64,000 nt of DNA from Isochrysis galbana. Taxonomy: Eukaryota; Haptophyta; Isochrysidales; Isochrysidaceae. Position 1 is the first letter of the stretch, and each line of letters begins with the position of its first letter. The DNA lies in NCBI GenBank assembly GCA_018136815.1, contig CM030936.1:3268474-3332473 (forward strand), read 5' to 3'. A model generated the notes under the pieces. That model saw only the letters and a program-made list of their open reading frames with translations, was not told the origin of the DNA and searched no databases. The position numbers were made by a program, and so were the translations under genes. Positions 11,702 through 21,522 of the stretch are shown here, piece by piece.

Positions 11702-12189
11702 ATGGATATGGATACTTACTTACTACATACTGGTACAAAAAAGAAACTGACTTGCTGCGATATTACCATCTGAAACCTGCAAGTTTGTACCTTAATAAGG
11801 GGGTCCTTCAAGTAGAACTTATACCGTCCACACGGGGAACACTTGCCAAAAAAACAACCAAACCTGAGGTTGCACCCTCTTCTCTGATCATTGAATGAAG
11901 TCGTGTGCGCCGTGCATGCGCCTTGCGTTTACGCATTTCCTGCTGCTCTAGCTGGGCTCAGCGCTCAGCAGCGCGTTGTATGGCAAGTGTGCAAGTGTCA
12001 AGTGTCATAGGTGTGACAACAAAACATTTGATGATAGAAATGGAAGGTGGAAGGTGAATCGTATAACTGTTTGGTTCTTACCCGCTCTGTATCAACCACG
12101 ACCGAGGCCCGCGACAGTCACCCCACCCCCGGCCCTGGGCGCGCGCGCGCGCGCCGCGCGCGTGCTGGGTTCAACGGCCGTGAAGCGGA
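11702..12189. other. Intergenic; alternating GC run
   Basis: No gene recognised. A (GC)n-like stretch at about 12139-12163 (gcgcgcgcgcgcgccgcgcg) is a candidate Z-DNA-forming sequence. Confidence 0.4.
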
Positions 12190-12286
12190 GGTGTTAATCG
12201 CAACACCTCTTTTGAAGAGGTGTTAATCAGGGATTAACACCAGCCGATTTTGGTGTTAATCCTGAGTGATTAACACCTGATTAACA
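12190..12286. repeat. Clustered 10-bp motif ggtgttaatc in both orientations
   Basis: Five exact copies of ggtgttaatc or its complement lie at 12190-12199 (+), 12219-12228 (+), 12232-12241 (-), 12252-12261 (+) and 12268-12277 (-), with a partial copy at 12279. A 10-bp-stem hairpin (aacacctctt / aagaggtgtt, loop ttg) spans 12202-12224. The arrangement looks like a regulatory or foldback cluster. No open frame crosses it. Confidence 0.8.
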
Positions 12287-13540
12287 TTAAATTACAGGCC
12301 CTGAAAAGAAGTGCGGGCGGTATGGGGTGCATATGCATATGCGTATGTGTCTAGTGACAACACACGTCAAGGCGTACGGGCAAGAGTGCGCTGAGGGATG
12401 TCGTGCTAGTACCGGGCTAGTGGCGGGAGTAGTGGTACTGTACGTGGTACTAACGCTCAGTTGTTTTATTATTATTCTGCGCCAATGCCGATAATATTCG
12501 ACCAGATGTGCGAGCAGGCTGGAGAGGGCAATTAGCTCGTGGCTCGTGGCTCGGCCACTACGGCAGCATATCTATATCTTGATTTGACGTTTTGTACTAT
12601 CACTAGTTGAAGTGGATGAACAAAAAAGACCTTGCTGTGACCATCCGGGTATTATACCGCGTAGAGAGGTGATTTTGGGGTTTTAGTCTTAGATAAGGGG
12701 TTATACTGTTAGAGAGAGGGCGCCGCGCCCCCAAACTTGCAGCCCACTTGTAGAGAGGGCCCAAATTTCTGACGAGCTCGAGCAACCACCCAAACTTGCA
12801 AAAAAATTTGTAAAAGTAAAAGTATTTACCTGGCCCTATATGCTGAGCGTGCTCTTGCTCTTGAGAAACCGAAGCGTTGTCAGTACAGATGTGGAGCCTG
12901 TCGTGTTCGGCAGTGCGCTTACTATCACATGCAGTGCTTTTTCGCGTGCCACCGGTGTCTTAAAGTGTAGTCGGGGTTTTTTGTTTTTTGTTTTTGGCGC
13001 TGTTTTTGGTTTTTGGCTGTTTTTGCGTTTTCGCCATTTTCTCGCAGCTCTCAAAAGGCATTGTAACGTTCAGTGCTCATGTTATGCTCCTTAGGGGGTT
13101 GTATCCTGCCTAGATGCAGGCCATCCAGCCAAAAATATGGGGTCTATAGGGCCTATTCTTCCGTATGCCGACGTAGAAAAAACGGTTTGTAGGGCACTAC
13201 TAGGGTTAACCATTTCCAAAAAATCCTGCATGTCGGCGCAAGACATCACAGGGGTAACTTTCCTCCAGTTGGAGCGACCTCTAGCTTGATGTCTAAAACA
13301 TTTATTTTACCCTGTAGGAATGGGGCTTACTTTATCCATGAAGCGGGAGCCACTAGAATACTAGTAGAGTCTAAGAGTAGTGAAAAAGATGGAGCGGGAG
13401 CCTCTACTTGTAGACGATTAGAGAGTAGAGTCTAAGAGTAGTGAAAAAGATGGGGAAGAAGGTGACGGAGCACGAGGGAGAGCGGTCGAGAGTCTTCTGT
13501 AGCACATCGAACTCTCTCTGCTGGGGGGGAAGGAAGGCAA
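12287..13540. other. Intergenic, no confident gene
   Basis: Contains only short motif-free open frames. A direct repeat of about 27 bp (agagtctaagagtagtgaaa and following bases) occurs near 13366 and 13426. T-rich runs occur at 12979-13030. Nothing here supports a coding assignment. Confidence 0.45.
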
Positions 13541-13852
13541 CGGCTGAGGTGGGGGGGGAGGGGAGGGGGGGGGAGGGGGGGGGAGGGGGGGTTGCAGGCG
13601 GCGGCGGCTCTCCGTCGGTCGGGGCTCGCTGCCACTCTCAGCGGGGGGGGGGCGAGGGGGGGGGGGGGGGGGGGGGGCGAGGGGGGCGAGCGGGAGGGGG
13701 GAGGGGGGGGGGGAGGGTTCCGCGCGCGGCGCTGGCGGTTTCTGACACCCCCCCCCCCCCCCCCCGCGCGCCCCCCTCCCCCCCCCCCCTCCCGGACGCG
13801 AGACTCCCCCCCCCCCGGCGCGAGGCTCCCCCCCCTCCCCCCGGCGCGAGGC

Positions 13853-13886
<34 letters not shown>

Positions 13887-13890
13887 CGTG
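13541..13890. repeat. G-tract block followed by C-tract block
   Basis: Uninterrupted G runs (13548-13720) are followed by uninterrupted C runs (13748-13885). The two halves are roughly complementary and could fold on each other, or form G-quadruplexes on either strand. The long proline/glycine open frames across it are composition artefacts. Confidence 0.7.
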
Positions 13891-14056
13891 CCGGCGGAGG
13901 AGTTGAGCGGCCGCCGTCGCCAGAGACTCGCTCACCTCCTCCCTCTCTCTCTCACTCTCTCCCCTCTCCCCTCACTTCTTTCTTTTCTCTCTCTCACTGG
14001 TCTCCTTTTCATACTATCTCGCAATTAGCACGGGTGGTCCGAGGGTCAGGAGTGGA

Positions 14057-14252
14057 GAGAGAGAGAGAGAGAGATTGAGGCGCGCGGGGGGGGCGGAGGG
14101 GGCGACAGAGCCTCGCAAGCAAAATCTCAACCGCCCTCGATACATAAATGTCAGGCCGAGTACACAGAGAAGAATGCGCGGGGCGGCGGGGGGAAGGGGG
14201 GGCATCGTTCTGCCCTCTGGGGGGAGGGGGAGGGGGAGGGAGAGAGAGAGAG
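14057..14252. promoter_or_regulatory. GA microsatellites upstream of the cyclin-receiver gene
   Basis: Short (GA)n runs at about 14057-14075 and 14237-14252 lie 100-300 bp before the ATG at 14355. Similar purine or pyrimidine tracts precede other start codons in this window. A promoter or 5' UTR role is inferred from position only. Confidence 0.35.
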
Positions 14253-14354
14253 CTAGACTCGTCAGTGGGGGACGGGGGGCTCCCTCCTCTCACCGCCCAT
14301 CGCCCCCCCACCGCCGCCACCCCTTCCCCTCCCGCTCTTGCGTCGAGCACGGCG

Positions 14355-15981
14355 ATGGCGCAGCCGGCCGACGGGGCTGTCCATGCCATGTCACACGCGC
14401 TGGGCATCGCCATCGCGCGCCTCGACGTCCAGGCCACCATTGCAGATGCTTCCAATTACGCTGAGGAGGCGCGCTGTCGGCTCGGCCTTGACACCGAGAT
14501 CATGGCAGCGGCTATGATGATCGCCCAGTCGCTCATCATGGAGGACCACCTGGCATGGCACGCCAGTCTTACTATTGGATACTCCACAGGCGCCAAGCTC
14601 CTCTGCGATGACCGATTCTTCCTCTCCGACATCTGCGACTATCTGACTGACGCGTGTGTGCTCCCCTCGGCCCAATGAGGGGGGGGGGGGGGAGGGGGAG
14701 GGGAGGGGGGGGGGGGGGATAGTGAGGGAGGGAGCAACGGAGCTACATGATCCGTTGATGACGCGACAATTCTCTCAACCTTGGCGAGACGGCACACGAC
14801 GCACTCTCAGTCCAAAGCCTAGGGTGGCGTGGTTGCTTGTACGGAGGAACGTAGCGGGTGTTGACGCTCTTGTCACGTCTGCAGGTACACGCTGGACCAG
14901 CTCAAGGCTGGTGAGGCGTTGGCTTTCGAGCGGGAAAAGGACCGATTGGCAGGCGCACAGCAGCGCGTTCGGATCTTCCGGAACGAGCTCGTGCAGCTGT
15001 TGATTGCCAACTTGTCTACGATACCAGACAACATTGGCACGCCACCGGTCGAGGGGTTTCATGTGCTCATCGTCGATGATTCACCCATCGTGCGCGCCTG
15101 ATCCACCCGCGGCGCGTTCTATTTTTCTGTCTGATCCCTACGGCTACGATTGATCATTCGCTTGCCTACAATATCTATGCCTGCAACTCTATGCGCCATG
15201 CCCTCCCACCTCAGGTACGAATGTTGCACCAGAATCTGATGCGGACCATTTCTCCCAGTGCTCGGGTCCATGCAGTTGATAACGTAAGCCCCTCCCTGCT
15301 CTAGATGGCCCTCCGTGACTGGAATTGCACAGCCCACCGTGATCTTAGCCAATTTTCTATTGCTGAAGCTGCTGGCATGGAGAATCAAGTTCTGCTTTTT
15401 CTTGCATAAGACCAGTAGGGCGGTTGTGCCAATCATGTAGCGCCTAGCAACACCTAGGTGTGGAGGTGCAGATGCCACGGTGCACGTGCCCACGTTATAA
15501 CCACAGACACCGGGCCTTTGCAGGTGGAGGCTGCTGTGAAATACGTGGATAAAATGGAGAATTGCGATACGCCTGTGAGGTTGGTGCTTCTAGATCTCAA
15601 TTTGGATGATCTCGAAACGGCTGCAGGTGCTGCTGACACCCGCTGTTGCGGATCTGGCTGCCGAATTGTCAACTTCTCCCCTAGCCTGGTCCAGTCTCAG
15701 CGAACTCCCCACATCCTCTTGCGACAGGCTCGGCAGCGCTGCTTTGGTGCATGTCACCAGAGAACAAGGCGAATGGGCTGCGTGTGGCAAACGGCATCGA
15801 TCCCCTCGCTTCGGACGAGCCGGTGTTCGACATGCGCTGGAAGCCATTCACAGCTCTGATTTCGTCGTGTATCGTGTCGCCGGGCCACTCTCGCGCTTTG
15901 CGTCATCGCGGATGCGACGTTGCGATGCCTAAACCGCTCTCGGCCAAAGCCCTCAAAGTTCTTTGTGACGCTGCAGCCTAA
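14355..15981 (+). CDS. Cyclin-box protein fused to a response-regulator receiver domain
   Basis: Five exons (14355-14653, 14885-15089, 15215-15283, 15524-15626, 15761-15981) splice in matching phases to 298 residues; the introns are GT-AG of 125-240 nt. Residues about 45-115 resemble a cyclin box: GAKLLCDDRFFLSDICDYLTD, then YTLDQLKAGEALAF, the usual 'AxK..(E/D)' and 'y..eql..aE' helices. A charged helix (115-140) leads into a receiver domain from about 157. It has the acidic pair D164-D165 (LIVDDSPIVRM), phosphoacceptor D215 (LVLLDLNLDD) and the conserved lysine K283 before proline (MPKPL). No output domain follows. Receivers normally take phosphate from histidine kinases and cyclins bind CDKs, so the fusion could couple phosphorelay input to a CDK; this is inference. 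The acceptor at 15761 is the least certain junction. Confidence 0.7.
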
Positions 15982-16920
15982 CGCAAACCTCACTCGCCCA
16001 ATCAAACCCCTCGTGGTCCGAAAATCGCCCGCCTCGAGCGCCACCACGTGGATACCACAATCGTGCGCGAGAGCTTCTCAGGCGGCACCCCATGCCGTGA
16101 TGAGTAGCTCGCGTGACATGAGAACCCAGCTAAACTGCGTGCTGATTCTCTCCGGCCGACAGCTGATCACCAAAGAAACCTTCCAAATGCTCTACCCAAC
16201 ACCTACGCTCTCCTCGTTCAGACGTCTGCAAAATGCTGGCGCAGCAGGCGACTCCGATGCATCGGACTCATTTTCTTGTCCTGTGCCGTTCCAACCCTGT
16301 GCACTCTGTTGTGTGCTCTCGCTCGCCGCCTCTCCCCTCGCCTAGGGGGCCGCTTGCGGGAGGCGGCAGACGCTAACGAATTAATTTTCACGTTGATAAA
16401 GATGTTCTCTCGCCTGCTGAGAGCAATAGCCGATGCCTGGTGTTGCTGTCATCGGAGCCCCTACATTCTGAAGGCCAAATTGGCCGAAAGGGTTTGAGCC
16501 GATATCTTGGACTCTGTCAGCGGCCGAATCTCTAAGGCTGAATCTCCCCGTCCTGCGTAATGTCTCGTACGCTCGGGCCCAAGCCCGATACCTCGTATAG
16601 TCGGATCGCATTCTGCTGGTTGTGTGTCCTGCATTGCTCACCTGACATCGCTGTGGGGTTGCCGAAAATCCATGTCCAAAGTGGCTCATTCGTTGGGGCA
16701 GGAGGGAAGGGGCAGTTCACGAGGGCCTCGTTGGCTTCCTCGCGATGGCCAGCATGCTGTGTGCTGGCCCTTTGGTTTTCCGACGGAGGACGTGAATGAA
16801 GAAACGAAAGCATAATGAGCTAGATGAAGGTGGGGTGCCGAGCATTTGAAATGGCCGGATTCCTTGATTTCTTTCGTCCCAGATCCTTAAGGCGGCACTA
16901 TGGTGCGATGCTATCGACAT
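15982..16920. other. Intergenic, no confident gene
   Basis: Many overlapping short frames but no spliceable set with a recognisable domain. A segment near 16115-16155 reads RDMRTQLNCVL, faintly like a histidine-kinase H-box but without the histidine; I do not treat it as a gene. Confidence 0.4.
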
Positions 16921-18342
16921 CGTATTCTAGAACATTCCATGCAATCGATTAGGACTGGATCCGGTTTTCTGCAAGTATAAGTAGCTACTAGTGGGCAAAT
17001 TGTGAGAAAAAAATCTTCAAGCTGTCCGCTACACGCTATCACGTGTACTCCCCCCTCCGGGATCTCCACTTGACATCGCCTTTGCTCAATCCCCGCTCCC
17101 TTCCCGCTCCCCCCCACGACGACATTCCTTTTTCTTCGGTTTTGGGGGGTCGGCCCATGCGCCATGTGCTCTACCTTGTACTTTGGGCCTAGCGTTGGGG
17201 TGAGGGGGAGGGGCGGGCCTTTTGTCGCTTGGCTGTGCGGCGACGTAATCTTTGGCGCCGTGTTGTGGGGACCCAGCCAGTTGGCTTTCCCCATGGGTGT
17301 TTGTTTTTGCGGGGCACTTTGCCCCGCTCCCCCAACCAATATTCGCATCCCTGGTCGCTCGTGTGCTCGTGTGATCCGAGCTCCGAGCGACGGAACGGAC
17401 AGCCACGGCCACGGCGAGCCCAGCACACGCGAACGGACCGAACCGCACACCCTCATACACAACAGCTGTGACACATGCCCATGCTCATGTGCCATGTGCC
17501 AAACATGGTGCACAAGACTCCATCCAAGAAGTGCAAGCCCGACGCCTTTGCGCCGGACCGCGCACAACCAGCTTGGAAAGTGCCGTCCCGGGATGGCGGA
17601 TGGGTTTAGCCAGCGCGATTCTAATGCTAATGCGAATGTCTGTGTAACGACGCGTTGGATGTGGGGTCGCGACGCCGGAGCGCCGGAGAGGGTGCCCAGG
17701 GAGGGGGTATCAATGTATGTCGCATCCGCATCGACCTTTTGAAAACCTTTTTGTTTTAGAATTCGTCTACCTGACGATCTTGCTACATACATCATCCTAC
17801 GTATCACACCTTCTTTGCCCTCGCCTCCTTTCTATGTAGCCTCCCTTGTCGCCTGCTTTGCCCCTCGCCTGAGTTACCTCTACCTCCTCCTTGCTCCTTG
17901 CGTGCCCCTAGCGCTTTTAGGTTATGGTCGCGCGTTCAGGTGTCGCCGGTCCAAGGTCCAAGGAACCACCCCCTTGTGCGACCCTGATCTCTGATCTCCT
18001 GATATCCCCTCAGGTGTTGGCCGTTGGATTATATCATGGCGTTGTTTTACATCGGCCTTCATCAATTCACTTACGGGTTTTCGAAAGATTCTTTCCTTAT
18101 TCCTTTGCGTAACGGTCGCCCAGTCGGACAGACGCTGGGCTCGCCGTTGGCCGGGATCACACCCAGCTGCTTGCACGCCGAGAAGCTCCACGACTCGCTC
18201 CACGCGGTAAACCGCCGCTGAAAGGCGCAGCCGTCGCGCGCGATCCACGTCGTGCTCGTCCAGTCGGACTGTCGCTCGAAGACCACCTCGCGCACCGCGG
18301 CGCCGCACGGCGTGACGAGCTCTCCCTCGCGCTGCTCGAGCA
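16921..18342. other. Repeat-rich intergenic region
   Basis: Minus-strand open frames up to 298 codons occur but are arginine/proline-rich shadows of GC-rich DNA without motifs. Around 18100-18340 a minus frame (ERQSDWTSTTWIARDGC and following) has more balanced composition and could be an exon or transposon fragment I cannot identify. Confidence 0.35.
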
Positions 18343-18377
18343 GTGACAAAAAAAGGGAACCTCGAGTTGCACCCTCT
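18343..18377. repeat. 35-bp repeat shared with 30237-30272 (inverted)
   Basis: The sequence beginning gtgacaaaaaaagggaacc and ending gttgcaccctct recurs as its exact complement near 30237-30272. This implies a dispersed element whose boundaries I cannot place. Confidence 0.65.
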
Positions 18378-18520
18378 CCCTGTCGCTCTCTTGTGGGCAT
18401 TCTCTTCCTTGTTCGGTCTGTCAGCAGGTCTCCGTGCTCCGTGCGTTCCGTGCTAAAGATGCGTAAGTGTGGAAAGTGTTGAGGGGAGTGTGGGGCCGTG
18501 TCGTCAGTCCGTCGGACTCT

Positions 18521-18560
18521 AAAAAAAACCTTTTAATATTCTTACCGCACTCGCACTCGC
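18521..18560 (-). repeat. LINE 3'-end fragment
   Basis: Begins aaaaaaaaccttttaat, the complement of the LINE 3' terminus seen at 20860-20875. Only a short piece is recognisable. Confidence 0.45.
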
Positions 18561-18635
18561 TGCTTACTGCGAATGGAACCACTACCTACTGCACGTAGTA
18601 CGTAGCATACTTTCTACATATTTGGTAGGGCGTCA

Positions 18636-20875
18636 GTGATTAACTTCATAATCTATGTATGGTATACATACGCAACGCGAGTGATCGGGCAATCACAGGA
18701 GCGCCCGCCCCCCGACGCAAAGGAGAAAAAGACACCCGACGACAAAGCCCCGCCTCGAGAGCCGGAGACCGGGCTACAGAACAAAGAAATCAGGGTCTCC
18801 GAGGACGAAAAATGCATCAGCAAACTAAACAACATCTGGCTACATACGGATACCGCCTACATGGGAGAGATAGCCGGCACCGGAAATGTAGCGGATGCGG
18901 GAGAGATCCAGTACTACCACCCGCCAGCCAGATGGGAGGGCGGATTTAAAGGCCCAAGATATATGGAGTACCCTTTGGCGGACGAATACGCCATACTAAA
19001 AGGAAAACTCGCGCTAGACGCAATATCAGTCGCAGATCTCACCAAGGCCGCGCTTAAAGCGACACGAAGCAACGCCCCGCAAGCGGCGAGAATAGCATGG
19101 GAAAAGCGACTGAATGTCACCAAGGATTAATTAACTTCTTAATAGTCTCACCGCACACGCGGCCGTGGACCCTCTACTTTCTACTCACGCAGCAAAACTT
19201 TCTACACCCCCTCTCTCCCGGCCCTTTCCCCCCCGCCATCAGGCGACTCCCCCCGTGCACTACTAGGGGGATAGGGGAAAAGGGCTTAGATATGGTCGGT
19301 GGCCCGCGCCCCCCCCCGGTGATCCGTTCCCCTCTTCCTCCTATGCCTACCGGGCTGGCGGCGTCCTCAGTCCCGACTTCTCCTGTAAACAGGTGCGGGA
19401 CTTACATATTTTCCGGTGAGCGGAGCCCTCGCTCCGCCCACCCCCTTCTCCGCGCTCTCTCTCCCCTCTCCTGCAGGCACGCGCGATGGCGCGCCTGCGA
19501 CAGGCCTGCAGCTGCCTCTGGCGACCCCTGGAGGCTCCTGGAGGCCAGTTCAGGGGGCAGAGGAGGCTGGGGCTGGGCCCTGGTCTCCCCTGCCTCTCCC
19601 TCGCTGGCGCTCCCGGGCCTCAGGGGCCCCCACTCTGCACCTGTCTGCCTGTCGAACAGGGGGGGAGGGGGGGTTGGAGCGATGGGCTGGCCACGAGGGG
19701 CCAGGACGCGCGAATCAGGCGAGCCTGTCAGGGAGAGAGTGGGTCAGCAGGGCAGTGGCCTCCTGGCAAGCCATCAGGCATGCCAGGAGGATGGGTGGTT
19801 CCTCCCCCACGGCAGGGGAGGAGTGGAGAGAGGGGGGGGCTCGTGCCCCCCCATGGGCGAACCAAGTATAAACTTAGTTGAATGTCACCAAGGAAGAATG
19901 AAAACATATAGCAAGGCTATATACAATGCCACGGCTAAAACACACGGATAAACACCTCCACTTCAAACATATCACACATAGGCGAATCGGTACCAGAAAC
20001 AGATTCGCAGACAGTCAGACAGATGTGTGTAGACTGTGTCGCCGACACCGGGAAAACTCGTGCCACCTAGCGTGGTGTCCCGCGACGAAGAAAGTATTCG
20101 AAACCATAGACGCCCTCAACAACTACACCCCCTCTCCCGGGAGATCACGCACACAAAAAACGAAAGACAGACTATTCGCATACCCCGGTACGAACACACC
20201 CGAAAGTCTAAAAGCGTTATACGTGATAGCGTGAAAATACATACTAAGAGACTTCTATAGAGTCGCATTTGAGTCATATGAATACCACTATATCCCAGTC
20301 TTGGAGTCTACACTAGTGAGGTTTGCCACATTGGTTAGGGGCCTCACCCCGCCACAGCAGCATTGTTTGATGCGCACATATAAAGCCGCCCAGGGGAGGA
20401 AGCCCACACTTAAGAGAACGCTGGCACTTAGTGCCCCGGTATTCATTGAAAATGAAAAGGGTAGGCTACAAATGAGCGAAAACATTAGCCTTGTAGCGGC
20501 AGCGCTTGGTCTCGCTGAAAGGCTCGCGTAGCGAGAAACAAGAAGAGACGACCTGCGCGGGTTGACCAACCAAAGGTGCGATCGATCAGCATAGCTCACC
20601 CACGGCAAACATGGACACACGCGGACACAAGGGAACCGAAAATAGCACTACAAGAAACAGGTCACCCAGCAGCACAGGAGGAAGTTGAGAACGCGCAGCT
20701 GAGGACAGGTGCACCCCACTCCGCTCGGACCCCCACATGACCCGAGCCCCTAAGTAGAGCACGAGGGGAGTTGCCGCAAGGCGGGGAATGAGGGTGAGGA
20801 AGGGAAAGGGGCGTGGCTACGAAGGAATGGTTCAGGGCCACGTGTGAGGCGAGAAATTTAAAAGGGTTTTTTTAT
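18636..20875 (+). pseudogene. Non-LTR retrotransposon (LINE) remnant, interrupted by a family-A insertion
   Basis: Open segments 18636-19130 and 19926-20531 (in more than one frame, with stops) flank the family-A insertion at 19127-19880. After the insertion a CRLCRRHRENSCHLAWC segment (about 20029-20079) matches the Cys/His knuckle found at the C-terminus of LINE reverse transcriptases. Helical sequence ending AAALGLAERLA follows, then a 3' region (20740-20875) containing 'gagcacgaggggagttgccg' and ending in ttaaaagggttttttt. That 3' end recurs inverted at 34551, 36600, 48350 and 56632. No reverse-transcriptase palm motif is present here, so the copy is 5'-truncated and broken. Confidence 0.6.
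19127..19880 (-). mobile_element. Family-A non-autonomous retroposon, complete copy (754 bp)
   Basis: Flanked by a perfect 14-bp target duplication (aatgtcaccaagga at 19113-19126 and 19881-19894), the size expected from LINE-mediated insertion. The left end (ttaacttcttaatagtctca) is the complement of the LINE 3' end, so the element reads right to left. Its 5' end (cactaagtttatacttggtt on the minus strand) is shared with the other copies. It has no protein motif. The same element occurs at 42748-44681, with 755 bp left after removing a nested insertion. It interrupts a LINE remnant. Confidence 0.85.
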
Positions 20876-21522
20876 AGGGAGCTTATTTAGGTGCTCGTTT
20901 GCGCATTGCCGATGGTGCCCTCCGCACCCCCCTAGTGAATGACCGGGCTTCTAGAAGGCAACGCAACGCCGACTTGAGACTTGTTACGGGGAGGGCACGA
21001 GCGCGCGCCTGAGCGGCGCGCCTCACTAGTGATCCCCCTATTATGCCCAAGTATAACAATAGGTTGATTAAAAATGAGTGGCGTCACCCATTATTGACCA
21101 TCGACACTGCCTTTCCACTGCCGAACGCGCAAACGAATAATTAAAAATGCATAATGCTGCAAGTTGAGCAGTTGAATGCAATCTCGAAATGAAAACGCGT
21201 GACGTGGCAGCTGGTAACGCTTGGCAAAGCGTCAACACGCATCTGGCAGCTACTCGCTATTAGGCAAGCCGAGAAAGTTATAAGCGCATCGACCACTGTC
21301 AAACGTCATTCATGCTATCGTTCAGCTTCCTCTCGCCCTCCGGCTATGCAAGTAAGATATCTTGCTGACGAGGAAAAGAAGAAGGCATCCCTTCCAGAGG
21401 GTCTGAACACGCTGAATGCAATCAATATCACCAAGCGTTCTGCCCGGCTCAACCCCATTCCGCACGAATCCTTAAATGCACTCACTCACCCTTTGTAGCT
21501 GGCATACATGGGACACATCCAC
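20876..21522. other. Intergenic, no gene seen
   Basis: AT-richer spacer between the LINE 3' end and the DHH-CBS gene stop. It includes the presumed 3' UTR of that gene. No motif found. Confidence 0.4.

Noticed and set aside
13441-14028. 195-codon ORF over the G/C tracts
   Set aside because: Composed of glycine and proline runs dictated by homopolymers; no coding signal.
14355-14653. Histidine-kinase domain in the first exon of the receiver protein
   Set aside because: The helix pattern and the DYLTDAYTLDQLKAGE segment fit a cyclin box better; no N, G1 or G2 boxes.
16115-16160. Histidine-kinase H-box near the receiver gene
   Set aside because: RDMRTQLNCVL lacks the phospho-accepting histidine and no ATPase motifs follow.
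16911-17807. 298-codon minus-strand ORF
   Set aside because: Arginine/proline/histidine-rich with no motif, in GC-rich repeat DNA with long open frames on both strands.
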